Assembly (NCBI GenBank): GCA_964493125.1
Contig: CAZBMS010000034.1
Coordinates: forward strand, 1-16,744
Reading direction: 5' to 3'
DNA length: 16,744 nucleotides
DNA from: QGNO01 sp964493125
Lineage (GTDB): Bacteria; Chloroflexota; Dehalococcoidia; Lucifugimonadales; QGNO01
Below are positions 7,541-14,232 of the stretch, one piece after another. A model generated the notes under the pieces. It had not been told where the DNA came from and did not search any database. It saw only the letters and a program-made list of their open reading frames with translations. How positions within the stretch are numbered: the first letter of the stretch is position 1; each line of letters opens with the position of its first letter. Both the position numbers and the translations under genes were made by a program.

Positions 7541-8215
7541 ATGGCTAATTTGAAATATTTGGTTAGTGGCAGCTGGCGATTACTAGGGCAGATGAACTAT
7601 CTTGAAGCCTGGGATTTGCAGACAAATATGCTCAAAGCCAGAATTAATGATGAGATTTCCGATACCGTCCTGTTTGTGGAGCATCACCCCACATATACGC
7701 TGGGTAGGAGAGGAACTGACGTCGACTTATTGTCCTCCAAGGAAAAACTGGAAGATTTAGGGGCTACTGTGGTGGCAGTTGATCGTGGAGGACAGGCTAC
7801 GTTCCACGGACCCGGTCAATTGGTAGTCTATCCAATAATTGATTTGAGACGGTGGGGCAATGGTCCAGTAAAGTATGTGAGGACGCTAGAATCAATTTTG
7901 ATGTCGGTATTAGATAGCTACGGAATTAAGAGTTGCCTAATAGAGGGTTTAACGGGAGTTTGGGTAAATGATAAAAAGATTGCTGCAATTGGAGTAAAGA
8001 TAAGCAGGGGTGTGACTATGCATGGATTTGCTTTGAATATCTCTACAGACTTGTCTTGGTTTGATCATATAGTTCCTTGTGGGGTTCGTGATAGAGGGGT
8101 CACTTCTATGGAAGAACTACTTGGTAGAAAGGTCAATGTTGATGGTGTGATTTCTTCAATGGTTAAGCAATTTGAATATAACCTTGGATTAAGAATGGAT
8201 TTGGACAGTCCGTGA
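7541..8215 (+). CDS. lipB: Octanoyl-[acyl carrier protein]:protein N-octanoyltransferase
   Basis: The protein has 224 residues, usual for LipB. It transfers octanoyl groups from acyl carrier protein to lipoyl domains of 2-oxoacid dehydrogenases and the glycine cleavage H protein; LipA then inserts sulfur. Signature motifs are RGGQATFHGPGQLVVYP (about 82-98), TGVWVNDKKIAAIGVK, HGFALN and IVPCGV. The catalytic dyad is Cys180 (in VPCG) and Lys146 (in KKIAAIG), spaced as Cys176/Lys142 in the M. tuberculosis enzyme. The ATG at 7541 has no clear Shine-Dalgarno. No lipA is in this window. The 227-base region upstream, shared with the divergent dehydrogenase gene, shows no promoter I would defend. 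Confidence 0.95.
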   Translation: MANLKYLVSGSWRLLGQMNYLEAWDLQTNMLKARINDEISDTVLFVEHHPTYTLGRRGTDVDLLSSKEKLEDLGATVVAVDRGGQATFHGPGQLVVYPIIDLRRWGNGPVKYVRTLESILMSVLDSYGIKSCLIEGLTGVWVNDKKIAAIGVKISRGVTMHGFALNISTDLSWFDHIVPCGVRDRGVTSMEELLGRKVNVDGVISSMVKQFEYNLGLRMDLDSP

Positions 8216-8302
8216 TACAAATTGGTTTAACCACTTGATTAATTCGAATGGTATGTACCTTAAACCCATAATTTTGATGGTAAACCCAGCATAATTAAGT
8301 GA

Positions 8303-8308
8303 TATAAT
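8303..8308 (+). promoter_or_regulatory. Candidate -10 box (TATAAT) for the zinc-ribbon/recombinase-like gene pair
   Basis: A consensus TATAAT lies in the 177-base gap after lipB, 85 bases before the preferred GTG start at 8393. The nearest TTGATG (8274-8279) is too far upstream (23-base spacer) to be a standard -35 box. Confidence 0.35.
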
Positions 8309-8392
8309 TCTGAAGCAGGCATACCTATTTTGGGGTTTTGCTTTTTGTCAGTACCGAATTGCCTTATTCATGTGCTGTACTCTGGGGGTGTA

Positions 8393-9094
8393 GTGATCAA
8401 CTTAAGGTCTCTTTATCAACTTCAGAAACTAGACTTGGAAATAGATGGTCAAAAAGCTTCCTTGGTTGCTATTCAAGAAACCATTAATGATAAGAGCAAA
8501 CTTAATCAACTTCGGGATAGACTTGTAATAAATCTGGAGAAACAAAAAGAGTTCAAGCTTAAACAATATGATGTTGATGAATTAGTACGCGAACTTCAGG
8601 GTAAAACGTCTGATTTGGATAGGCGTCTTTACGATGGTTCTATTACAAATGTAAAGGAAATGGAAAGTTTAACAGCTGAATTGGAGCATGCGAGAAAGGA
8701 GTTAAATTTCGCAGAAGAAGAACTGTTGTATTTGATGGAGCACCTTGAAAATAGTGATAAGGATGAGAAACAGATTCAGGATGCGTTAACTAACTACGAA
8801 CTCGAAAAAAGTGAGTCTGATTTTTCATTAACAAAGGAATTGGACTCTATTAAAGGTATATTAGGTACAAACATAAAAGGACGAGATGACCTTGCAAAAT
8901 CAATAGCTGCACCTCTACTCGCTCAGTATGAGAGAATACGTAAAGTAAAGCAGGGCCAAGGGATTGCTGAAGTTAAAGGAGGTCGGTGTATGGCTTGTTT
9001 GTTGACTCTCCCGACTAAGCAGATGCAGCATCTTAGAAGTACTGACGAAATTATTACATGTAGCAGTTGTGGGCGAATTCTTTTTGTTAACTGA
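8393..9094 (+). CDS. COG1579-type coiled-coil protein with C-terminal C4 zinc ribbon
   Basis: With the GTG start at 8393 the protein has 233 residues. The first part (RSLYQLQKLDLEIDGQ, then about 160 residues rich in Glu, Lys and Leu) is a long antiparallel coiled coil. The last 40 residues form a zinc ribbon with paired cysteines in GRCMAC and CSSCGRIL. This is the organisation of the conserved bacterial family COG1579/DUF164, predicted to bind nucleic acid or act in protein assembly; its exact role is not settled. The frame is open further upstream from a TTG at 8330. I prefer 8393 because GGGGGT precedes it and because family members begin with this LYxLQxLDLEI segment. Three bases separate its stop from the recombinase-like gene, so the two are probably co-transcribed and translationally coupled. 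Confidence 0.85.
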   Translation: MINLRSLYQLQKLDLEIDGQKASLVAIQETINDKSKLNQLRDRLVINLEKQKEFKLKQYDVDELVRELQGKTSDLDRRLYDGSITNVKEMESLTAELEHARKELNFAEEELLYLMEHLENSDKDEKQIQDALTNYELEKSESDFSLTKELDSIKGILGTNIKGRDDLAKSIAAPLLAQYERIRKVKQGQGIAEVKGGRCMACLLTLPTKQMQHLRSTDEIITCSSCGRILFVN

Positions 9095-9097
9095 AGG

Positions 9098-10354
9098 ATG
9101 AGGGCACTAGGATACATACGTTATGACACCGAAGTTGTGGAAGGTGAATATGAGTCTATCCAACTGCAAGAGAAAACTATCAACGAATTTGCTGATCTTA
9201 ATGGTCATACTATATGGCAAATCTTTACGGATAATAAATCCTCGAAAGATCTATTAGGTTTAAATAGTCTTTTCTCATATATAACTCTTCAATCGGAACA
9301 GTTTTTGGTAATTGTTAATGACCCTTCGCAATTTTCAGAGACACTGGAAGGTTCAGTGGATGCAGTTGTGAAATTAAATGGTATGGGTTCAAGCGTGACC
9401 ACTACTATTGATGGTTTGCCTGATCCTTTAAAGGTTTTGTTAAGGGCTATGTCTGAAACTGCGGACAGCTCAGGTCGAAGGCAAAGTATAAGACGAGCCA
9501 TGGAAAGAAAGGCCTTGCGAGGGGAGGGATTGGGGAGATCTCCTTATGGTTATGAATTTGATGAAACTGGGAAGTTTGTCATACTTCATCAAGAAGCTGA
9601 GATAGTTAGATTAGTATTCCGTTTGTATCTCGAGCGTCAGGGTCTGAGAACTATTGCAAGATATTTGAACGATTTGGGACATAGAACCAGGAAAGATGGT
9701 TACTGGAGCATTGTGACTATTAGGGACATGCTTCGTAACCGAGTGTACATTGGTACATATCAGAGATTTGGAATGCGGCTACCCGCAAATCACACACCGA
9801 TTATATCTGCTGAAAATTACAGATCAGTACAAGATGTCATGTCTTCTAGAACCCCAAGAAGGAGAAAAGGAATCGTAGAGAGGTTCATTCTTTCTGGTTT
9901 AGTACATTGCAAACTTTGTGGCAATAAAATGATAGGCGCTACTAGGAGACAGACATGGAAAACGAAAGATGGAGAGAGGAAGAATGGAAAATATAGGTAC
10001 TATCACTGCCAGACCCGTGCTAATCAAAGCCAGTGTCAGTACAACACTAGGAGAGCTGATAGTTTGGAAGCAGAGGTAAAGCAGTTTATTTATGAATTTA
10101 AAGGACAAACATATGTGGACTCAGGTATAACTGCCCTTGAGGAAAAGGTTGTTGATCGTTCCATAAACAAACGACTTTATTTGAAATATTTGCAGCAGGC
10201 AGCTGATGGGTGGATTACCATTGCAAGGCTACAGGAGTTGCTTAACGCAAAAGAGGAAAATGTTTCACCCTGGGAACCGTTTATTAAGACACTTATCACT
10301 TCGATAGAAGTAGACCCATCAGAGATCCTTGTAAACTTCAGAGCAGATCCTTAG
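9098..10354 (+). CDS. Serine-recombinase-like protein with degenerate catalytic domain
   Basis: The protein has 418 residues and the layout of a large serine recombinase. An N-terminal resolvase-like domain spans about 1-120. A linking helix (about 120-143) leads to GRSPYGY, which opens the recombinase DNA-binding domain (about 146-250; REGLR-like QGLRTIARYLNDLGH, then MLRNRVYIGTY). A zinc ribbon uses Cys271, Cys274, Cys304 and Cys313. The C-terminal coiled-coil region is short. The catalytic domain is abnormal: the motif Y-x-R-V-S-T reads Y-I-R-Y-D-T, so the nucleophile position is Asp10. The SG....RP and DRLxR arginine motifs are also absent (NDPSQFSET in place of the latter). The frame is intact, so this is not simple decay. 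The ATG overlaps a poor ribosome site (AAGG touching the start), which fits coupling to the upstream gene. Expected activity is DNA binding without strand cleavage. No att-like repeats or mobile genes flank it. Confidence 0.85.
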   Translation: MRALGYIRYDTEVVEGEYESIQLQEKTINEFADLNGHTIWQIFTDNKSSKDLLGLNSLFSYITLQSEQFLVIVNDPSQFSETLEGSVDAVVKLNGMGSSVTTTIDGLPDPLKVLLRAMSETADSSGRRQSIRRAMERKALRGEGLGRSPYGYEFDETGKFVILHQEAEIVRLVFRLYLERQGLRTIARYLNDLGHRTRKDGYWSIVTIRDMLRNRVYIGTYQRFGMRLPANHTPIISAENYRSVQDVMSSRTPRRRKGIVERFILSGLVHCKLCGNKMIGATRRQTWKTKDGERKNGKYRYYHCQTRANQSQCQYNTRRADSLEAEVKQFIYEFKGQTYVDSGITALEEKVVDRSINKRLYLKYLQQAADGWITIARLQELLNAKEENVSPWEPFIKTLITSIEVDPSEILVNFRADP

Positions 10355-10383
10355 AAGCTGTGTAGGCAAATTGTCTTGGGTTG

Positions 10384-10389
10384 TATGCT
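10384..10389 (+). promoter_or_regulatory. Candidate -10 box for rnpB
   Basis: TATGCT lies 11 bases before the 5' base of the RNase P RNA P1 helix, consistent with transcription starting close to the mature 5' end. No good -35 box is visible at 16-18 bases; the corresponding position reads TGTAGG. Confidence 0.35.
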
Positions 10390-10400
10390 AAACTGGATTT

Positions 10401-10792
10401 GACTGGGTAGATTGGGCGACCGCTGATCTGAGCTTGCTTGGGTTAGAGGAAAGTCCGAGCTCCACTGGGCAAGATGCTGGGTAACACCCAGGCGGGGTAA
10501 CTCGATAGAAAGTGCCACAGAAACACACCGCCTGTCACACATTTTGTGTTATAGGTAAGGTTGAAATCGTGAGGTAAGAGCTCACGGCTCCGGCGGTGAC
10601 GCTAGGAGTGGGTAAACCTCATCGGGAGCAAGGCCTAATAGAGGGACTTAAGTGCCCAGATAGTCCCTGGGTTGGCCGCTTGAGTTTGTAGGTAACTGCA
10701 GACCTAGATAGATGGTCGCCGTTCACTAAGCATGGAGGTTTTTACATCCTTAGCTAGTGAATACAGAACTCGGCTTACAAATCTACCCAGTC
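10401..10792 (+). ncRNA. rnpB: RNase P RNA, bacterial type A-like
   Basis: The ends are fixed by the P1 helix: the 12 bases at 10401-10412 (GACTGGGTAGAT) are perfectly complementary to 10781-10792. The universally conserved core is present: GAGGAAAGTCC at 10446-10456 (5' side of P4), GCCACAGAAA near 10513, GTGAGGTAAGAGCTCAC (P10-P12 region) near 10569, GGGAGCAAGGCCTAATAGA near 10624, and the 3' P4/J2-4 segment ACAGAACTCGGCTTAC at 10763-10778. The length of about 392 bases is normal. The RNA is the catalytic subunit that removes tRNA 5' leaders with RnpA, which is not in the window. It lies 46 bases after the recombinase-like gene and is convergent with the ketopantoate reductase gene. A pyrimidine-rich tract follows the P1 stem, but I see no separate terminator hairpin. 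Confidence 0.96.
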
Positions 10793-10807
10793 TTCTCATT
10801 TCCCCGC

Positions 10808-11734
10808 TTAAACCGTTGATTGATGTTTTGATGCGATTGGCTTTAACATAGCGTAGATGCCTTCATTGGCTGGGACTGGAATCGCCCACTTTTTTGCTAT
10901 ACGTATCACGGCTCCTGTAAGTGCTTCAAGTTCCATTGGTTTGCATTCCTCCAAATCGCTGTACATAGAAGCTTTCAGTGAAGGTGCCTCGTTTTCCATG
11001 TATTGCATAGTGGACTCAACTATATTTGCAGAAAGATGTACCCCCTCATACTTTGCAAGATTTGCAATCTCAGACATCACATTTCTTAGAAATGTTCTGG
11101 ATTCGGGGCACTTCATTATGTTTGGCAAATCGGTTCTTGCTGCACAAGTAACACCGGCTAAAGTTGAAATGAAAAGCCATTTATTCCACAAGACCTCAGA
11201 TATATTTGAAGAAATAACGCATTCAATCCCAGATTTATTTAAGTTTTGAGACAATCCTTTAATTTGGTTTGGGATTGAGCCTTTGGAGGCACCAAGGATA
11301 AGACGAAGCACATTGCCTTCCTGTTTAATAGTTCCTGGCGCAGTTACATTCGCTTCTATATAAACCGCTGCTGGGATTACTGTTACGGAAGGTACACATT
11401 CTTGCAATGTCTCCCACGTATCTACTCCATTTTGCATGCAAACTAGGACTGTATTAGCTTTAATGAGAGGACGTATTTCTTGGATTGCTATTTGGTTGTG
11501 ATATGTTTTGACAGAATGAATTATTAAATCAACCGGACCGATATCCGCCGGGTTTTCCGTAGAGGGGATTTGGATGGTAAAGTTCTCTTTCTCACCAATG
11601 ATTTGCACTCCTCCATTTTGGATTGCTGTGAGATGATCCCCCCTGGCAATTAGGCTTACATCCTCACCGGATTTCGCAAGAGTGGCTCCAAAAAAGCCTC
11701 CGACAGCACCTGCTCCCATGACAGCAATTCTCAT
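10808..11734 (-). CDS. panE: 2-dehydropantoate 2-reductase (ketopantoate reductase) family protein
   Basis: The protein has 308 residues, full length for ApbA/PanE. The N-terminal Rossmann loop is GAGAVGGFFG (7-16). Conserved positions of the family are visible: Lys76 in HSVKTYH, Asn102 in MQNGVD, the catalytic Lys185 in EVLWNKWLF, and Glu268 in CKPMELEALTG, where many members read RPLEID or similar. The enzyme reduces ketopantoate to pantoate with NADPH in pantothenate and coenzyme A synthesis. Paralogues acting on other 2-oxoacids exist, so the gene symbol is likely rather than certain. AAGGA lies 7 bases before the ATG at 11734. It converges on rnpB and diverges from the biotin ligase gene; no other pan genes are in the window. 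Confidence 0.85.
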   Translation of the reverse strand: MRIAVMGAGAVGGFFGATLAKSGEDVSLIARGDHLTAIQNGGVQIIGEKENFTIQIPSTENPADIGPVDLIIHSVKTYHNQIAIQEIRPLIKANTVLVCMQNGVDTWETLQECVPSVTVIPAAVYIEANVTAPGTIKQEGNVLRLILGASKGSIPNQIKGLSQNLNKSGIECVISSNISEVLWNKWLFISTLAGVTCAARTDLPNIMKCPESRTFLRNVMSEIANLAKYEGVHLSANIVESTMQYMENEAPSLKASMYSDLEECKPMELEALTGAVIRIAKKWAIPVPANEGIYAMLKPIASKHQSTV

Positions 11735-11837
11735 AATTTATCCTTCTTCCCGGAGTTGCATTAACTAACTCGCACATGATGAGCGCAGATTTATTACTAG
11801 CTTATGGGTCGTAAAAAATCGCCACTTATCTTACTAT

Positions 11838-11852
11838 TGTAGATAATCTACA
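11838..11852. promoter_or_regulatory. 15-base palindrome in the panE-birA divergent region, operator candidate
   Basis: TGTAGAT-A-ATCTACA is a perfect inverted repeat with one central base, about midway in the 208-base divergent region between panE and the biotin ligase gene. A short, tight, AT-rich palindrome of this size is typical of a dimeric repressor site. A TATAAG (11860-11865) that could serve as a plus-strand -10 box lies directly next to it. The regulator is unknown, and the biotin ligase here has no DNA-binding domain of its own. Confidence 0.4.
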
Positions 11853-11942
11853 CTAATTATATAAGAGATTTTTTATAGAATTGAAGTATGCTTAATCTAG
11901 TGATTATGTCCACTCGCAATTCTCGACCCTTTTAAGAATGTT

Positions 11943-12719
11943 ATGGTACTTAACATAAATAAAATAGAGGAAAACCTTAAGGCAGCTGCAATCGGTCGAC
12001 AGATTCACTATTACGACCAAGTTACCTCTACTATGGATGTTGCTCGGGAAAAGGCGGAGGATGGTGTTATGGAAGGTACTGTCGTGGTTGCCGAGGAGCA
12101 AAGTAGCGGTAGAGGTAGATTTGGTAGGAAGTGGATATCTGCCAAGGGAGAGGGTTTGACATTCTCGGTAGTGCTTTATCCTGGTACATGGGCGGTTTCA
12201 CGTTTAACTATTGCTACTGCAGTAGTTGTAGCTAGAATTTTAAACCGTGGTTACGGTTTAATGCCAGGTATTAAGTGGCCAAATGATGTTCGTGTGAATG
12301 GAAAAAAAATCTGCGGCATTTTGGTTGAGACAGCTTTTGAAAATGGCCAGGTGAGATACGCTCTAATAGGAATTGGCATTAATATAAACCAGTCTCCAGA
12401 TCTTTTAGAGGGGGAGATGGTTCCTCAAACCACATCCATATCCCAAGAGGTTGGTCACAAGCTCGAACGGGAGGAGGTTCTCCAAGCTATTTTGTTGGAG
12501 TTAAGCTATGTGTACAGCAGTTTGGAGGAATGGAGTACGGTTTGGGGTGACTGGTTAAAAGCAATGGAACATTTGGGTGAAAACATAAAGGTGCTTTGGG
12601 GAGATAGAGTTGAAGAAGGGATAGCTGAAGGCGTAGACAATGACGGCAACTTGCTTATGAGGCGTAAGGATGGGACCGTCGTATCACTGGCGGCTGGGGA
12701 AGTAACTTTCCAGGTTTAG
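11943..12719 (+). CDS. birA: Biotin--[acetyl-CoA-carboxylase] ligase, class I (no HTH domain)
   Basis: The protein has 258 residues. It activates biotin with ATP and attaches it to the biotin carrier domain of acyl-CoA carboxylases. Motifs: SSGRGRFGRKW (54-64, the biotinyl-AMP binding loop), KWPNDVRVNGKKICGILVE (111-129, with Lys122 at the conserved biotin-contacting position) and GIGININ (143-149). A small C-terminal beta domain follows from about 210 (VEEGIAEGVDNDGNLLMRR). The N-terminal winged helix that makes E. coli BirA a repressor is absent, so this is a ligase only. An in-frame TGA lies 42 bases upstream, leaving ATG at 11943 as the start, with only a weak ribosome site. The last bases overlap the stop of the convergent small gene. 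Confidence 0.93.
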   Translation: MVLNINKIEENLKAAAIGRQIHYYDQVTSTMDVAREKAEDGVMEGTVVVAEEQSSGRGRFGRKWISAKGEGLTFSVVLYPGTWAVSRLTIATAVVVARILNRGYGLMPGIKWPNDVRVNGKKICGILVETAFENGQVRYALIGIGININQSPDLLEGEMVPQTTSISQEVGHKLEREEVLQAILLELSYVYSSLEEWSTVWGDWLKAMEHLGENIKVLWGDRVEEGIAEGVDNDGNLLMRRKDGTVVSLAAGEVTFQV

Positions 12720-13063
12720 GGCACTACAAATATTAACGCTACGAGGGTAGCAAATATTCCTGCGCTGATTATTCCAATTCTACGTATCTCCTGAACGAAG
12801 TATGTTTCAATTGGGTTGACTTGGATTCCCCTGACTCTGGACCTGCGTTTTATAGGTTCTACTACAGCAGTGGAAGCCTGGGGTGTTATTTGCTCGATAG
12901 GTTCTTGGCCTGCAGCATTAATATCGACAGGCTTAGATGAGTTTTCCTTGGGTTTTTGTGTTGTAGCAATCGGTATCCCAGATGGCCCATGAGATCTACC
13001 CTTTTTTGACCTCGCTCTTAACTGTGCTTGGCGAGCTGCAATTTTTTTGGATTTATTTGCCAT
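12716..13063 (-). CDS. Small basic protein with a single C-terminal membrane anchor, function unknown
   Basis: The protein has 115 residues. Residues 1-24 are strongly basic (MANKSKKIAARQAQLRARSK). Residues of about 25-90 are polar, low in hydrophobic residues and probably disordered, ending in a second basic patch (KRRSRVRG, about 72-79). The last 20 residues form one hydrophobic segment (GIISAGIFATLVALIFVVP) preceded by EIRR, so the expected topology is N-terminus in the cytoplasm with a C-terminal anchor. GGAG lies 8 bases before the ATG at 13063, which supports a real gene. Its stop codon overlaps the end of the convergent biotin ligase gene by four bases. I do not recognise a family. Basic segments at both ends of the soluble part could bind nucleic acid or the membrane surface; this is speculation. 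Confidence 0.72.
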   Translation of the reverse strand: MANKSKKIAARQAQLRARSKKGRSHGPSGIPIATTQKPKENSSKPVDINAAGQEPIEQITPQASTAVVEPIKRRSRVRGIQVNPIETYFVQEIRRIGIISAGIFATLVALIFVVP

Positions 13064-13195
13064 TACAACTTCTCCAAAATTTGAATAGTGCCTACCCTTT
13101 CTGAAGGTGGATTGCTTAACAGCATGGTTATTCTACCACTTAAACATACAATGGCATAATTTCAATGATTGGTTCGGCGGTATGAAGTTGACTAA

Positions 13196-14107
13196 TTATG
13201 CCCTCGGATGGGCGCGTTCGTATTCTTGCTTGATATTTTCGTTAGTTAGATGGGTGTATATTTGTGTGGTGGATATGCTTGCATGACCGAGTAGGTCCTG
13301 TACATTTCGGAGTGATGCGCCCCCATTAAGAAGATGCGTAGCAAAGCTGTGTCTTAGCATATGTGGACTGATATCAATGGTAATTCCAGCACTGGTTGCA
13401 TGATTTTTCAGTAATAGCCAAAACCCTTGTCTCGTAATACGTGAACCTCTTTTGTTAAGAAAAAGTGCTTGCTCACCTAAGTGGCCGCGTTTTAATAATT
13501 TTGGACGGTTGTATTTTATATATTTGGCTACGATGTCAGCTGCATTTACGTATAGTGGAACTATACGTTCGCGATTTCCTTTACCTAAACAACGAACGTG
13601 TCTTTCCAGTAGGTTGATATCTCTCAAGTTCAGGTTAACCATTTCGCTAACCCTTAGACCGCTTGCATACAGAAGCTCTATCATAGCGACATCTCTTAAC
13701 ACTTCATTTGAATTAGATTTTAATGGCGACTGTAAAAGTTTTGATACTTCCTGCTCACTAAGAAGCTTAGGCAGTGATCGTCCTCTTCTAGGGGTTAAGA
13801 GGTTTTCTGTTGGATCTCTTTGAATCTCCCCTTCCTCCATTAGAAAGGCGAAAAATGATTTAATAGAGGCTATTTTACGGGCTAAGGTACTTGGTGCGTA
13901 GTCGAGGTTGCGAAGCGCAACCATATAATCACTTAGAGTTTCGGATGTAACGGAAGCCCAGCCTCCCATCCGTTCTTTTCCAGATTCTCTGTTTCCCAGA
14001 TGTTTAAACAGTTGGTCTAAGTCATTCCGATAGGCTTCTACGGTATGAGCAGACGACCCTTTCTGGACTGTTAGATAATCCAAGAATGATTTGAGGGTTT
14101 CGGTCAT
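13196..14107 (-). CDS. xerD: Tyrosine recombinase XerC/XerD family
   Basis: From the preferred ATG at 14107 the protein has 303 residues, normal for Xer. The N-terminal SAM-like core-binding domain (SFLDYLTVQKGSSAHTVEAYRNDL) precedes the catalytic domain with all active residues, numbered here from the upstream Met at 14122: Arg157 in ASGLRVSE, Lys181 in GKGNRER, His254 and Arg257 in HMLRHSFATH, His280 in LGHASI, and the nucleophile Tyr289 in TTQIYTH. It resolves chromosome dimers at dif sites. XerC and XerD cannot be separated with certainty here, and some Chloroflexota may use a single Xer. The frame also has an ATG at 14122. I prefer 14107 because GAGG precedes it and family members start at this point. 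The gene diverges from lgt and is 132 bases upstream of the small membrane-protein gene. Confidence 0.9.
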   Translation of the reverse strand: MTETLKSFLDYLTVQKGSSAHTVEAYRNDLDQLFKHLGNRESGKERMGGWASVTSETLSDYMVALRNLDYAPSTLARKIASIKSFFAFLMEEGEIQRDPTENLLTPRRGRSLPKLLSEQEVSKLLQSPLKSNSNEVLRDVAMIELLYASGLRVSEMVNLNLRDINLLERHVRCLGKGNRERIVPLYVNAADIVAKYIKYNRPKLLKRGHLGEQALFLNKRGSRITRQGFWLLLKNHATSAGITIDISPHMLRHSFATHLLNGGASLRNVQDLLGHASISTTQIYTHLTNENIKQEYERAHPRA

Positions 14108-14183
14108 GATTATAGGCCTCATACTAGCCCAATAAATTCTAGCATAGAAGCGGTAAATAGGAAAAATGATTTCAACCTATGCC

Positions 14184-14211
14184 TTGACACTGGGCATCCC
14201 CATACTACAAT
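14184..14211 (+). promoter_or_regulatory. Sigma-70-type promoter for lgt
   Basis: TTGACA (14184-14189, six of six) and TACAAT (14206-14211, five of six) are separated by 16 bases. Transcription would start near 14218, 15 bases before the preferred lgt ATG at 14233. This is the strongest promoter match in the window. Confidence 0.75.
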
Positions 14212-14232
14212 TAGATGTTCAAGGAGATTTAT

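Noticed and set aside
9098..10354. Mobile element or integrative island around the serine recombinase
   Set aside because: There are no flanking direct or inverted repeats, tRNA target, transposition genes or cargo, the catalytic residues are missing, and the neighbours are housekeeping genes.
10351..10542. Minus-strand 63-residue ORF
   Set aside because: It lies across the rnpB 5' region and is explained by the RNase P RNA on the other strand.
13196..14107. XerD as an integron or phage integrase
   Set aside because: Length, N-terminal domain and motif context match chromosomal Xer recombinases, and no attachment site or phage gene is nearby.
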